Part shown: in pieces, positions 27,526 through 41,926 of the stretch | Layout of the letters: each line of letters begins with the position of its first letter | Numbering within the stretch: position 1 is the stretch's first letter | Position numbers and translations under genes: made by a program | Assembly (NCBI GenBank): GCA_003991915.1 | Contig: RQTK01000025.1 | Span: 233,044-297,043, forward strand | Origin: Elysia chlorotica | Taxonomy: Eukaryota > Mollusca > Gastropoda > Plakobranchidae | DNA: 64,000 nt | Direction of reading: 5' to 3' | The notes under the pieces: generated by a model | What the model was told of the DNA's origin: nothing | Database searches by the model: none | Seen by the model: the letters and a program-made list of their open reading frames with translations, nothing else

Positions 27526-30085
27526 GTGTCTTACAGCTAGGAGAAATTGAGCTTCTCTCTTTTACGAATAAGTATTCGAGGTTATTAACTTCTCGGCAGA
27601 GAAAAAATATAATTATATAGATATATCAATATGGTCGATGTTTGATCCCTGTTTCGACGTTAAAGTAGATAAAACGAAAAGCACAAAGCCTCCTTCTGTG
27701 TATCAAAACTACGAAGTAATAAAAATTATACAGAGTTAGATTGATTATGGAAAACGCAAAATTAGCAATGAAATGTAGAGTCGAATAGAAGACAAAGCAA
27801 ACCATGCCGCGGAAACCTAACACTGTGAATCATTTACCGCTTTTTCTGTTGTTATCGATCCATTTAGTGAGTCTTTTTTGTTTACCATAGTATCCATGGT
27901 TACGCGAATTATTCGATCCCGTGACTGCCGCCGGAAAGCGCGCCGTGATCTCGCCGGGTTTTATTTTGTTTTGTTGTTTGTTTTTTGCTTTTCTTTTCTT
28001 ATTTTTTTCCGTTACGACTTTGAATCCATTAACAGCTCTGGTCCGTTCTAGATAGAAACAGTGACGACTGTAAAATAAGAAGACCCAACGTCAATCCCTG
28101 TTGGAAATGGACATTGTTTGCCAAGCTGCGATCTTGCTGCGGTTTTAGTTTTCAAGCCCGACAATCTTCAATGTGATCAGATTTCGCAGTGATTTCAGCA
28201 AGAGGAGCAGGCCTTACTCACATCTTGTCCTCTACAAATAAATTAACAGGGTTGGATTTTTTTTTACGATTCCAGGAGCTTTTATGAAGAATAATTATTG
28301 TATTGGGGATACACTTAGAAATGAATATTTTTGGTTTGTTTGTATTTTTTTTTAATACAGTTTCGTTTCTTTTAGCTGGGTATATTTTTGAAACGTTTGA
28401 AGGTGAAGAGCCTCCACAGTGTCGTACCTGCAACTTTTAACTATCCTTAAGTCCCATTCTGGTTGACTGTCTGTTTTGTTTTCTTTTTACCGCGAAAGAA
28501 ATCTTCAGCGAATACTGAGATTTATAAAGGACATTGATCTGTATATATAACATTTAATTATGATTATCCTACACTTGGATCTTTTAAACCTCTGTGTATA
28601 CCTTTTAACCAACCTTTTTATGCACAGTTTTTATGCTTTACCACCCAGAGAGATAAAGGAGTTACCGTTGCTACTAGTATGGCATGTCTTAGGACATCTT
28701 GGACATAACATATGCGTTACTGCGCTGACGTGCCGTAAAAACAAACTTACTAATAGTAATTGTGAGCGCGGTCTTTCTGTGAGGACAAGAAATAGACAAA
28801 GCATACAACGAATCCCTCCTGTTAGTTATCCTTTTAACCATTCACTAAAGGCTACCCTGAGGGCATTTTATTCTTCTCTTACTCAGTAAATTCAAATGAA
28901 TTCCTTGGTGCGACGACGACTAAAAAACACATCTTAGAATGATTATAGCCGTTGCATGCCTGTGTTATAATGTAATATATACAGATAAAGTGTAACTCTA
29001 AGGTAATGAATTCTGCTCGGGATAGCCTCAGAGATAGTTCCTGTGGAATCTTCTGTGTGATTATCTCTACCTGTGAAACCATAATATGGTGTGTTGGAGG
29101 TGGGTTGGGGAGGGGGAGTAGATGAATAACAAGACAGTTGGTGAGGATAAACAATCGATACTACCTGAGTTCTCTCATTGCTCTTCAATAACTTTGTGGT
29201 AACCACTTCCAAAAAGTGAAATTAAGACTTTATCTTCTCAAAATTCCGTAGATTTATTTGATAACCGTGTGTGTTTTGGATAATAAGGAATTAAAGTTGG
29301 AGGAAAATATCATCCGAAAAAGGGGGTGGGAGAAAAAAGAGCTGCGACAGCATTGGGACAGGAAAGCGATAACAAGGAAACGCAAGAGTAGGAGAAAGAT
29401 GACGACGCGGAGGGGGAGAAGTAGAAGGAAAGAAGAAGAACAAGAACGAGGATGAGGAGATGGAGAAGGGCGACGACAACAACGACAGAGATTACGAGAA
29501 GTGGGAGAGGAGGACATGGAAAGTGACAAACAACAAAAGGGACGGTGAAAGACATAAGGCAATCTTTTTCTTTTACATGAAATAGTGTACCTTTGTTATT
29601 TCTGAGCGAGCTTCAATTTGTGGTATCATCTCTCAGACATTATAATGACAAACAATTGATGGCTAGATCAAAGGCCTTTGTTAAAACCCAGTATTGTCAA
29701 GCAAGAGCGCCAGAGACCGGCTCACCCCACAGACAGACAATTGTACAGTTTTGATAAGCCCTAGTGAAGACACCATCATTTTGTTCATCCCTTTAGATCA
29801 AAGGCATTTGGACGTCCTTGAGTTTCTTGCGATAGAACCACCGCCTTTAATCTAAGTGGTTGGTAGCCCGCAGCTTTCTTCCTCCTCCCTTCCCAGTTGT
29901 TTGGTTTAAAGACAAACCTGTTCTTTTTTCTTTCATAGACGCCGCTGAGATAATCGATCTTGGTCAATTTTATAACTTCATAATTATAGTATTGAGAACA
30001 AACCAACAATTTTATGTGACAATTTGTTCGTTGTTGTTTTTTTCCCTTCATATTCAGATTATATTCCATTTTTTTAAATCTTGCT
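27526..30085. other. Non-coding spacer
   Basis: There is a purine-rich stretch at about 29310-29520. Longer open frames here (for example 28560-28889) have no recognisable domain or splice context. Confidence 0.45.
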
Positions 30086-30235
<150 letters not shown>

Positions 30236-30904
30236 TTGGGGTTTTATGTATGTACAATAAAACTTGAATTCTTTATTGCCCTTGGGTAGAATGGTGAACA
30301 ATTCGCTAAAGATCTTTTCGGAATTCAAGCATTCTCCTCAGCATTCGGGCAGTTCAGTAAAAACTGCTGCTTGCCTTAGCTGGCCTAACCAAGCTCCATT
30401 ATCTTCCTATCCATAATGCTCTTTTGGCAGCACACAATATACTAATGGCACTTGTTTTTGTTAAGTTCATGTTTGTTTCAACCCCATCGTTACTTCCCCG
30501 ACATTGTGTATTAAGGACTTAAATGAAACAATTAGAATTCTAGTTAGCTTTCGTATTTTTGCTTACAACTCTGTTAAAGTAATTACAGGCGTAGACCAAT
30601 GCATCTTTTTTGTCCACAGAGCATATTTTCTTGTAAATCTTGAACACTGGGCGTTGCGATCTCGGTGATTAGTTACGATAGCAGAATCATTACACTAAGA
30701 ATCTTTTTTTCTTAATTTTATCAATGAATAGTTAAATCTATAAATATCTACAAGACCAGACAGGGTTTTTCCCCTAAAAGCCAATAGGAAATGTTTCTAA
30801 GTATGCCTGGTTGGTTTTCCACTATGAATAAATTGGCTATCGTTTTGTCCAGTCTCCGAAACGCCACCTGTTTCCCTTGACTGGAGATTTGACATAAATG
30901 TTAG

Positions 30905-31022
30905 AGCTTTGGGCTTCTATTCAGCAGGAACCTAGGTCGATACCACGATAGGACGAATTTCGATTCTCTCCCTCTCTGTCTATCTATCTGTCTATATCTC
31001 TCTATCTATCTATCTCTATCTA
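30905..31022 (+). mobile_element. tRNA-like SINE head with (CTAT)n
   Basis: TTAGAGCTTTGGGCTTC (A-box-like) and CTAGGTCGATACCACG (B-box-like), followed by a CTAT-rich microsatellite in place of the usual body. Confidence 0.4.
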
Positions 31023-31999
31023 ATCCCCACAGCAGCCTAGCCCGGCCAGGCTGATCGATCGAGATCCAGTAAAGACTTGGTGCTTTCATGTCTTAGTAAT
31101 GAGACGTACCGATAGAAGCCAGCCTTACAGCCCTGACCGGGGCTACTGGTTCAACACTAGCGGTGCTTTTTCTGGTACCTTTGTCCAATCAAGTGTAAAC
31201 CTTGGGGTCATTTCGGTGGTCAGTGGAGGGGAAAGGTTAAGGAGGGGACACTTGCAGTGGTCTCGCTGTTTTGTAATATAATTAAATTGCTCGTATCGAT
31301 TGTTTTCATCTTTTTCTTGGACGTTAGCACAATGTACAACACACACATGACAATGACTTTACGGTATCATATAACACAGAACACGTAAGGAGAGCTCACC
31401 GAGAAAAACGGCAAGGTCACACGAAAAAAAATCCCCACTTTTTCCATTGTGTCCTATTTTAAAGACTTATTAATTATACATGATTCAAATTTGCTAGAGG
31501 TCAGCCATTCTAATTTAATTAAAGGAATGCATTGTGCGGATTTACTAGTTAAGTTTATGGTTTATATTTACGGCGCATCCCAAAGGTGGTTTCACCTAGT
31601 GCTCCTTTAAACCCTTCATACCTGTAAGATAGTAGATTTTATATACCAAAACTTTTGTGTTGAAAACTTGAATACAGCAAAAATATAGCAAACAAAAAAC
31701 AAAACAAAAATAGAGAGTAGAATGTCGACATGCCAAATACGCGCCACACCGTCTAATTATTTAGGCTATAACTTACACTACACACAGAAAAAATTTAATG
31801 TGAAATTGCCCAGTGCAGATTCAGCCCCTCGAAAGCTGAACCCCTATGCAGATGAGGCAGTTGAGGCCAATCACCTGCTTGGTTTAACGGTCATCTGTTA
31901 TTTGAACCCAACTTAGGGCCCGGCTGCGATTTGCAGAGAACGTGTAGACTTAATGGTACCGCACCATAGACTATCATGCTGATGTGATCCTTAGTATAT
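31023..31999. other. Non-coding spacer
   Basis: No recognised gene. A short open frame at 31099-31281 has no recognisable domain. Confidence 0.4.
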
Positions 32000-32003
32000 T
32001 GAT

Positions 32004-32051
<48 letters not shown>
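32004..32051 (+). repeat. (TTG)n microsatellite
   Basis: About 15 TTG units. Confidence 0.96.
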
Positions 32052-32379
32052 GATGTTGATTATTAGCTCAAAATTATTCAAAGTACTTAATTATCAATAA
32101 CTCTTCCTCAGGCGTTTTTTTGGGTGCACTTTTTACACTATCACTATAATGTCCTGACCATCCAACTTTGTGTGAGTAGACCTATGTTTCCCATGAGGTG
32201 ACGGCGGGTGGTCATAAATTGTGTGCTACACGTTAATCTATTGTGATTTACTAACACTATTACCTCCCAAGCATCAGTTTGCAGTCCGTCCCGTGCCTTC
32301 AACTTAATCACAGCCTCCGCGCCATCATGTCTCAGTACTTACACACAGTCATAGATTAGCATCACGATTCTGAAGAAGT

Positions 32380-32560
32380 CTAGCTCTGGCGCAAGTGCGA
32401 ACGCTTTGGCCGTCAATTCTGGAGACCCGGTTCAATCCCACGATCGGGCAGATTTTTGTCGGATTTCTGGTATCCCCGCACTGCCTCTTTGTAAAGCTGC
32501 ACGTAAAATTGTCAGACGTTAGTCGTGAGACACGTCATCGTATGGAGCCTCTTTGAGAAT
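32380..32560 (+). mobile_element. tRNA-derived SINE copy
   Basis: The head GGCGCAAGTGCGAACGC ... CCCGGTTCAATCCCACG (A and B boxes) is followed by a short body and the tail AAAATTGTCAGACGTTAGTC, GAGACACGTCATCGTATG. It is the second-best copy of the family, but most of the body between is shortened. Confidence 0.7.
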
Positions 32561-33165
32561 ATATGCGACATTTAGCAATAACGCAACTCGATCTACGTTG
32601 ACACCATAAACGTATAAAGAAATTACAGCTCCGTGGGTGGGTAACTTAAACTTAACCTGCCCAGTTTCACCATGGGACCGTAGATTAGCAGGGTGAATGT
32701 TTGCATTGTTTGCATTCTGACAGCCTTTCCTCTTGTTTCCAAACGGATACCGAACAATAAAAGCATGACAGGGTGAAAATGCACCAGCTTGGGCAAGAGG
32801 TCAATTTATATAATATAGTGTATTATATTCCCTATCTTGTGCCCTTGGTTCATGGTAAGGCCCTTCATCGACCCGTCACTGAGAGGTCCCAGTTATGTAC
32901 GCTTAGATTCGCCACCATTGCTCAACCCGGACCTGGCTGTGCACAGGTCGCCCGGACCATAATACAGCATTGCTTATGTCCGGGGGTTCAGCAAGGCACA
33001 CTTCGGAAGGAATCATGGTCAAGAGGTTGCAGGTATATTCGCCGTAACGGACTTCGAATAAGAACCTAGGAGGAGTACAGAGAAATAGAGAAAGGGTTTC
33101 GATTATTTTCATTTCTCTGCCTCTCGCAATAAAACCAATCAAATTCTATCTGGTAGCCTCTTTTT

Positions 33166-33300
33166 CTTCTCCTTCTTCTTCTTCTTCTTCTTCTTCTTCT
33201 TCTTCTTCTTCTTCTTCTTCTTCTTCTTCTTCTTCTTCTTCTTCTTCTTCTTCTTCTTCTTCTTCTTCTTCTTCTTCTTCTTCTTCTTCTTCTTCTTCTT
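33166..33300 (+). repeat. (TTC)n polypyrimidine array
   Basis: About 45 TTC units. It is the reverse-complement class of the (GAA)n array at 27.1 kb. Confidence 0.98.
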
Positions 33301-33374
33301 TCCCCCCATCTTTTTTTTAAGGCTGAGATAGATTGATAAATAGATAGGATGGAGAGAGAGAGACAGAGAGAGAG

Positions 33375-33566
<192 letters not shown>

Positions 33567-34204
33567 AAGCGTTAGGACGAAAAAAGAACGGTTAACAACC
33601 TCCATATCATCGCTTAACTGCTCTGCTCATGAAGCACTGCCTATATATTTTTGTTTCTTCTTTTCCCTCTCTATATTACTCTACACTAAACTAACGTTCT
33701 TCTTTCTCTCTACCTCGATGTTCCATGCCTCGTCCTGCTCCATCTCTATCACCCTCTAGTCTAATATTTACACTGCCGCCTTATACGTTGAATAGAGCTA
33801 TTTCCAGACAGCCATTCTTTTCTCCCGTTACTAGAAGAATTAAGGAAATTATAAAACATTTTTGTGTTAGACCAAGGATCTTAATGTGAATATTTGTTTC
33901 TAGTTTTTCTTTGTTCAATTGACAACTTTTGTTTTACTTTAAGTGGGCTTAAAAGAAAAACATTTCTGTTCCCTGTATATGCCAGAACAAAAATAAGGCT
34001 AATTTGTCTTTCAAAAATTTAGGTGGAGGTTCGAATCTTGTTAGCATTTTCCTCTAATTTTGGTTTATGCGTCTCTCGTCCTAGAAACATTAATTTTTAT
34101 GGGTTATTTTTTTTTAAGTCGCCCGTCCATGCGTAGATAATTCCTGGTATACTTGTACTTGCTAGACTCTTAAAGATTGCACCTCTCCCCATTTCTTGAA
34201 CAAG

Positions 34205-34290
34205 ATCCACATAATCGTTCTTTTTCTGGTCTAGCATGATTGGTGATCAGTTTGGAAAAGCCGGGTCGAATTCCGTGCCAACCGTTTGCA
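34205..34290 (+). mobile_element. tRNA-like SINE head before (GA)n
   Basis: TGGTCTAGCATGATTGGTG (A-box-like) and GCCGGGTCGAATTCCGTG (B box). The expected body is replaced by a (GA)n array from 34317. Confidence 0.45.
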
Positions 34291-34316
34291 GTCGTTAATA
34301 CCTCTCCCGGAGAGAT

Positions 34317-34318
34317 TG

Positions 34319-34410
<92 letters not shown>
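34317..34410 (+). repeat. (GA)n microsatellite
   Basis: About 46 GA units, followed by a G run (34418-34433). Confidence 0.97.
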
Positions 34411-34411
<1 letters not shown>

Positions 34412-34539
34412 TTTTAGGGGGAGGGGGGGGGGGCGAAAGAGAGAGGAGGAGAGGGAGAGCGAGAGGAAAAAATCAAAGAATGGGGACATGTATGTGTGTG
34501 TGGTGAAAACATCAGGTTGGAGCCCGTTCGATTTTATCC

Positions 34540-34775
34540 TGTTGATCTAGATTAAGTACAGTGTATCGCGGATGTGTGAGTGTGAGAGTGTGTGTGTGTA
34601 TTAGATTAAGTACAGTGTATCACTGATGTGTGTTGTGTGTGTATGTGTTATATCTAGATCTAGTACAGTTTATCACGTATGTGTGAGTTTGTGTGTATGT
34701 CTTAGATCTAGATCTAGTACAGTGTATCACGGATGTGTGAGTGTATGTGTGTTAGATCTAGATCTAACACTGTCG
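34540..34775 (+). repeat. Minisatellite, about 54-bp unit, 4 copies
   Basis: The core AGTACAGTGTATCACGGATG recurs at 34555, 34609, 34662 and 34716, with TG-rich linkers. Later copies are separated by AGATCTAGATCTAG. Confidence 0.85.
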
Positions 34776-37044
34776 CGACAAACCACCTGAACGGACGGTG
34801 CCGTTAGGCTTGCTCTGCTGGTGCACGCCTGGTGCCTGGCGAGGTGTGTGTCCCCAGCGTGTGTGTATGTGTGTAATTTTAGCTTGTTAGAGAAATAATT
34901 ATTGATTTGTCGACGTCATGCGAAACTATAAGATCATTTAGAGTAATTGCGAGAAAGAAAGCCGTAATAATTAGATTTTATCCGAAATTTCAAAATTATG
35001 AATATAGAAACAAAAACATGACAAATTGCTAGGCCTTCAACAGATTAAAAAGAAGGGAAAAAAAAAAAAAGAATGTGTGGCAGATTGGGAATGAAAGGAA
35101 TGATAAAACCCTTAAGAAGGATTTCTCATTCAAAGCAGGGATTTACTCTCGTCGCAGGTCTAAATGTAACTTTGTAATAATAAAAAGACCCCTTTTGTTG
35201 TTCGTTTTTTTTTAATTGTTATTTTTGTAGGTTGTTACTGTTGTTGTTTTGGTGTTTCGTTTTCGTCCGGTTAATGGTAGCAGATGGGCGTATCTTTTAT
35301 TATTTGGTTGAAACATGAATGCGAGAAAAAGAAAAGCATATTATCTTAAAAATGGAAAGTAAAAAGAAAAATGACCGCTAGCTGAATAAAAAAAAAAATA
35401 AAAAAATAAAAACATAACGCAAGAGGGTCTAGTATAAGAGGCAAATAGTATGGACAGCATAATTGATAGTCGAATCTGTGAGTTATTTAACTCGCTAGTT
35501 CTACATAATGGAAAATAATTGTCAGCTATTGCTTTTTAGTCTTGAAATTTCGAAAAATGTACTATTATCTGGGCTAAATTTCTGGCATCTAGCTCATGAA
35601 TGTACATTTCCTGAAGACACTGCCATTATAACATGATCTCCAAAACAAAGGACTTGAACTGTAGCGTGACAGATGTATGCTTTTTTTTAAATTAAAGATG
35701 AAAATCGTCTCTTGGTTATGCGTCACATTTAAGCTTTCATAATTATTGATATATCTGATTTTCGTGGTCATGGCCCATTGATCAGGAGGGTGTTCTTTAA
35801 CATTATCTTCAATGCAAATGTTTGTGGTAGATAGAAAGAGCGCTACTGTATTGTTTGGGTAGATCTATATGGGTATGAAACATTATCTTCAATCCAAATG
35901 TTTGCGGTAGATAGAAAGAGCTACATAACTGTACTAGACCTAATAAGGTGACTTATGTAATCATGATGGGGTAAGAGGAAAATCATGGAACGTTGACAGC
36001 AAGTTTATGGGCCACATGCATTGGGATATAATGTAGAGAGAGAAACCATTGAGAACGTCGACATGAAAGCCCGTTGGAATGCCCGCAGTCCGGTTCTTCT
36101 GGTGGATGAGAGTTCGTTGGTACCTGTAACAGCAGTGGCATTGACGCAAGTTACCTGTTGTCTCATGCGCCAGTAGAGCGGCGCTTAGTCATACTGGACC
36201 GGCAGGCCTACAACAATATCGAACACTTGGCGTGGATTGACTGGGTTCCGCCACGCTCTCTTGTCTCGATCTGCTCTTGATCTCACTTCAGGGTTTATTT
36301 ACCCTTCCTGCTGGCGCGGCTGGCACACACTCAGGGTCTACAATCTAGATCAAAAGTGTAGACCAAGCTGACAACAGATCCGTATGCAACGTCTGTTTTG
36401 TCTAGAATAGTATTTCAGTGGATGTAATATTATTATTCGGAGAGAGTTTTAACTCCACTAAAATATATATATATATGTGCCTTTCATCATTATTTGGAAT
36501 ACATTTTTCGGATCGGTCGTGATGTGGTGGTAAATAACACCGGAAAAAGTGATTTTTTTCCGAAGAGTATTTTGTCTTTGGAACCATAAGGAAAATTTTC
36601 CTTTTTTTCAGTGCCGTGTTTTGTGATCAAAGAAAATGGTAACGTTTAACGAGTGAATTAGCTCGCAGTACATCACGGAAATTGCTTTAAATGATGTTAT
36701 AATCAGGCTGCGTCGCTTTTCTCATTCAAAGTAATCAACCACTCAATAAAAAAAAAAAACTTAACTGAATCTGTTTATAGCATACCACGTAATGGATTTT
36801 GTGTGACTTTATTATCAGGCTTCACTGGTTTATATTTTTTAATGAAAATAGTGCTGTGGATACAGATGATCGTTTGTAGAGGACTGGCCCACCTTAATTA
36901 GAAGGATGTCGAGAAGTGTTATGGATCACCTCAAATAAGCTTGTACACAGAACTGTGTAGTTATCGATTAACGTATTAGCTTACAAGTAACCACTTCGCA
37001 CTGGGTTTTTTTTTTTCAGTGTGACTTGTAACTGTATGGCTCTT
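34776..37044. other. Non-coding spacer
   Basis: It contains one short duplication (AACATTATCTTCAAT...GTAGATAGAAAGAG at about 35798 and 35879) and no recognisable gene. Confidence 0.45.
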
Positions 37045-37331
37045 TAGAAGTTTACGACCATTGTTCTGTGTCGATTTCGTTTCGCGCTCTGACCTTAGCT
37101 TGCTTTTTGTTTCACCACCTTCAACGTTCTCGGTATTTTTTTATGTTTTTGTTTGCCCTTTTAGACAAAGATTTATGTATCTCTCTTTAGAAGTTTACGA
37201 CCATTGTACCGTGTCGATTTCGTTTCGCGCTCTGACCTTAGCTTGCTTTTTGTTTCACCAACTTCAACATTCATCTCTAACTCTCTCTTTCTCTATGTTT
37301 GTTTTTGTTTGCCCTTTTAGACAAAGATGTA
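37045..37331 (+). repeat. Tandem duplication, 143-bp unit, 2 copies
   Basis: TAGAAGTTTACGACCATTGT starts at 37045 and 37188. Both copies end in TTTGCCCTTTTAGACAAAGA. Each contains a TTTTAG|AC word resembling a 3' splice site. Confidence 0.9.
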
Positions 37332-37737
37332 GGGATTTTGGTGCTACCGCCTTGTTGTTGGATGGGTGTGTCAATAAGTTTATTTGTGAATCCTAGCCTA
37401 TATTTTTTGTCCTTTTTGTCGTTATTTTTCTTCTTATTGTTGTTTTTATTGTTTTCGTTGTCAGGTAGCCAAGAAACATGGTTTACAAAAAGGTTAATAA
37501 ACTATGTTATGTAAGCAGTGGGGTATAGGCAACTACGATGGTGTTTTCGAAATCCCCTCTCCCTCTCCCTCTTTTTATCCCTCTTTGTCTCTCTGCCTCA
37601 CCTCCTATCTTTCTCCCTTCTACTCTTTTTTTCTCTGCCTCTCTCTTTTCTATCCGCATTTTCTCTCTCTTTCTATGCCTATTCTATCCCTCTCTCCCTC
37701 TCTTTCTCTTTCTCCATCTTTCTATTCTATAAATTTA

Positions 37738-37741
37738 TCTG

Positions 37742-37836
<95 letters not shown>
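37738..37836 (+). repeat. (TCTA)n microsatellite
   Basis: About 24 TCTA units inside a 350-bp pyrimidine-rich region (37551-37940). Confidence 0.98.
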
Positions 37837-38324
37837 CTCTACTATCTATCTATTATCTGTCTTCTATCTGTCTTCTCAATTTCCCTCCTCTTCTCTCTCC
37901 CTTTCTCTGTCTCTCTTTCTCTCGTTGTCTCTCTCTGTTTTGGTCACTGGTCAAGAGTTCAGAGTAACGGTACAGGTATGCCATGTTTGAGAGTCGCTAA
38001 TAAATCAACAAGTCCAGCCTTGAGAGCCCTGCCGCTGCCGGGGTCGATATAATTATTGTGTAGGGGGACTGTGAAGAGGGTTTGCTGCCAAGTCAGCTGC
38101 CTGCCTAACGTAAATCACAAGTTCGCCCAAATAAACCAAGTCATGGCTAGACCCTGTTGACTTCAGGTGAAAACTGGGAGTCGTGCCATGTCTTACACTA
38201 GACCAGAGAGTCATGTCTTTTATTAGTTTTAGACTGTCACTCTAGGTCGATGTCTTATTGTAAAACAACCGCGAGTCGCGACCACTCTTAACACCCATCT
38301 TACAAAACAGCTGAAATATACATA

Positions 38325-38325
<1 letters not shown>

Positions 38326-38394
<69 letters not shown>
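38326..38394 (+). repeat. (ATA)n microsatellite
   Basis: About 22 ATA/TAA units. Confidence 0.97.
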
Positions 38395-38399
<5 letters not shown>

Positions 38400-38403
<4 letters not shown>

Positions 38404-39540
38404 AAATAATTGTTGTTGTTTTTTGTTGTATTTGGTGATAATGTTGGTGTTTTAGTTGTCAATCATCGTATCTTTATTCTTATTGGCTTGATTCCTTTTA
38501 TTAGATTGCGATAAAAAATCAACGATGTGTTATTTGTAATTTTGAAGAGGCTGTAAGGTGGAAAATCTTCGGATACCGTGTATGCCTATTCAGAAGAGGA
38601 TTTCTTTAGTTTGCAGTTGACTTTCTTTTTAACTCACTTTTTCTTCTCATCATGAAAAAGTGAAATAACTATTTAAGAAACTGAAGGAGCTTTACTGACA
38701 AAGCACATAATAATTATTAAGATAACACTATGCACCTAGGTGTCTGGCAAGGCTAGGACTACTGCGCTGACTGGAATGAAAACTATGAATCTCTGCGCCT
38801 CTTTGGTCGCCTAGACCTCGCGAGTGTTTCACGGAATTACTTGTACAGCGCTGTGGACATAGTTATATTTAATTAGTCTTGTTCAACCAACCGTGTAAAA
38901 GTAGACAATATTTTATGCCCTGTCGATAATAAATATGATAGTCAATGAATTCTGAACAATGGGGAGCATTCGGTGAGACAAGATACAACTACAGCTGAAC
39001 GCTGCAGTTTTACAACTTCTATGCTTGATTCAGGAATATCGTAAAACACACCAAGGGCCTATCGCCTGAAAGGATTTAAGTGCAGCACATGAAATAAATA
39101 CATTTGGACCAGCATTTATTTTGCAAGAGACGCAATGGAACCAAGCATCCGTTCCGACAAGTACTCCTTCAACGTCCATGGGTAAGTGTGGGCGAAACGA
39201 TTTTCAGCAGCTGGTCTGGTTTTATAACGTGAAGCTCTCTTTGAGTTTACTCTAAACAGAGACAGGACGTCCCAAAGGCTCACATCAATTTTATATGGTT
39301 CCATACAGAGGCAGTGTCGCTATACCAGAAATCCTGTCTCAACCAGTCATATTATTCTGACCCCGACTCAACTAATTGGGGACGAAATTTGCCAGATAAA
39401 TTTACCTGATCGCGGTATCAAACCGTATAGTAGATCAACGCTCTACCACTTGAGCCACCACCCCAACCCCACAGACACTATGAATTTTCTTATATATATA
39501 TATATATATATATATATCTATCTCTCTCTCTCTCACTCTT

Positions 39541-39574
<34 letters not shown>

Positions 39575-41926
39575 TGTACGTAAGTACACATTAATTTAAA
39601 AATATATATATATATATAATTATATATAAGTTGGAAAGCTCTAGTGAACCTCTGTATTAATGTGTACGTACGAGCCCAAGAGCAAGATTACTTTCGTCTC
39701 TGCAACATAGACGCCTATAAATTCATGATTTCGCAGTATGTTCTTCTTTTAGTGAACTGAATGTTTGTAATAATGCCCAAGCGTATCTACATGATGGTGC
39801 TAGTTGAGTAGGTGTTCTTCGCTATTATTTTATTCAATTATGTTTTGTAGTGTTGTGTTTAGCAAAAATAATCGTTGACAATGAATGAATAAATAAAAGA
39901 ATAATGTGGCATGGTTGTCTCTATAATTATAAAAAGAATACGTGGGCATTGTTGTAATTATTGGTCATGAGGACTGCACTTCTATTTGAATGCTCCGTCA
40001 AAAGGGAATTTGCAATTCGATATTTCTTGATCCTTATAGTTTAAAAATTGCACAATCAATTTGACATCTGCGTCTAATAGAAAACTTAAATATATCGCAG
40101 CTAATGGTATAATAATGATTTCTATGCCCAGTTTTGTTTGGCACAGTGATTCTACCATACTCTGTTACGTGAAAGGATTGGTTTGGTTATAAAAAAAAAA
40201 GGGTAATGGATGTATTAATCCTTTACGTTGAATCAAACCATCAAGAACTGTTTTGTGTAAGTGTAAGTTAGCACTGGTGCTATTTTACTAGATTACGGCA
40301 AATAAACAATACATTGTGTCTGTGATGTTTCAGTTAGGTTTTGAGTTAAAGGCTTGTCAGCCAAAGCCATAATTATATTGTCTCATGATCCCCATTCCTT
40401 ACAGGTTATTTTACCCTCGCCTGTCACACCGCCGTTGTTTTGGTGATAACTTATCTGAAGTGTCGTTTCCCGAAGATATGACACAGTACTATGGTACTGG
40501 GCTGATAGGTCCCATGGAGTTACAAAGGCTTAAGCACTAGGTCATTAAATCCATGTATATCTTTTTTATTGGTGATTATGTGGTGACATGCGTTGAGATA
40601 AGTGGTCGGGCAAATAATGTAGGGTTGTTGTTTTTTTCAACGATAATATACTATTGCTGTCTACATTATCTAAGTTTGTCCATGTTTCCTTTAGACCCCC
40701 TTACTATCGCTCGGCAAAGTGGAAGCATTAGTGTTGCTTTCCGGCATTCTCATCATTGTAAATGATTCTAGGTTGTGCAGGTGCCTTGTTTTAACGTGTT
40801 TTCTGCCTATTAAGTATTAACCTTAAGGGTTTTGTTAAGTCAACTGAGCTTTTTTGTAACATTTCACTTTGTTAAATTGACTAAATGTGGCCTAAAACAA
40901 TGCCACAAATCTTTACGTAGGTTATCAAACTCCGATATTTAAAGATACTCTTATTTTAACTTACTTTCCAATAACCGGTAAAGTAATGATTATTTAATTT
41001 AAAGTTCAATCCCTCACCCTTCAGACCTAAGTTCTCTATTTTAACGTCGTTTCTTAACTGAAAAATAATAGGGATCGTCCATGTGATGTACCATCTACCA
41101 GACTGGATCAACTTAATGCGACTCGTTCTCCGATAGCGTTTACTTTTTAGTTCTATATTTAGTTTGACCTGAATGGAGAAAAATAATATCTCATTGTTTC
41201 GCGGTCTACTTCCTACATTCACATTTCTCATTTCTCACTTTAGTTTGTAAAGCATGTCGTTGTACCATATTCAATATCATTATAAACGATAATATATAAT
41301 GGTGATGTAATTCAAGTGCAAAACTTTACAATTATTTTATAATGCACTAGTTATTAAACTTAGTACTTTGTTCGTAAGTTCAAGTTGGTGGCTGTTTTAT
41401 CATAGATAAAATTTCTACACCTTGTCACCCCTGCAAATTGATCTTCGAACGTAAGTTGTACCTAGCGTTTCAAGAGATGGGGTCTAACCTGTATTGTTTA
41501 TCTTCATAGCAACCCAAAAAAGTATTTTAAGCATGAAAGGCAGGTAATATATTTCCATTAATTAAATAGTAATGCAGGACTGCCCCACCTCTCGTAACCC
41601 TCATTGCTTTCCTTCTGCGTAATTTGGAATTGTGGTATACTGTACTAGTTGGAACCTTTATCTCGAGTTTCCCTTCCCTCGGTCGCTGCTGCCGAGCCCA
41701 ATATCTTCCTATGGTTATCATTAAAGGATCCATGAATTTAAATAGAACACCCGAATTCGCGAGATAGCGGACAATGCAACCCCTGCAGACAAAGATCCTG
41801 AATATAGCTTACTTTTCCTCATTCGTTTTTAATTTTCTTGTATTTTAATGCTATTCAATTTTTAATGAGTTTTTTAACAGTCAAAAGTTTTAAAAATATT
41901 TTATAATTTATTTGTTGGACCTAGCT
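38400..41926. other. Non-coding spacer
   Basis: Apart from the SINE head at 39.4 kb and TA/CT/CA arrays at 39490-39620, no recognisable gene is seen. Confidence 0.45.
39355..39470 (-). mobile_element. tRNA-like SINE head, reverse orientation
   Basis: The minus strand reads GGTGGTGGCTCAAGTGGTAG (A box) and GGTTTGATACCGCGATCAGG (B box). No tail of the main family was recognised downstream on the minus strand. Confidence 0.55.

Noticed and set aside
28560-28889. 109-codon open frame as a gene
   Set aside because: Composition and lack of recognisable motifs fit a chance frame in AT-rich DNA.
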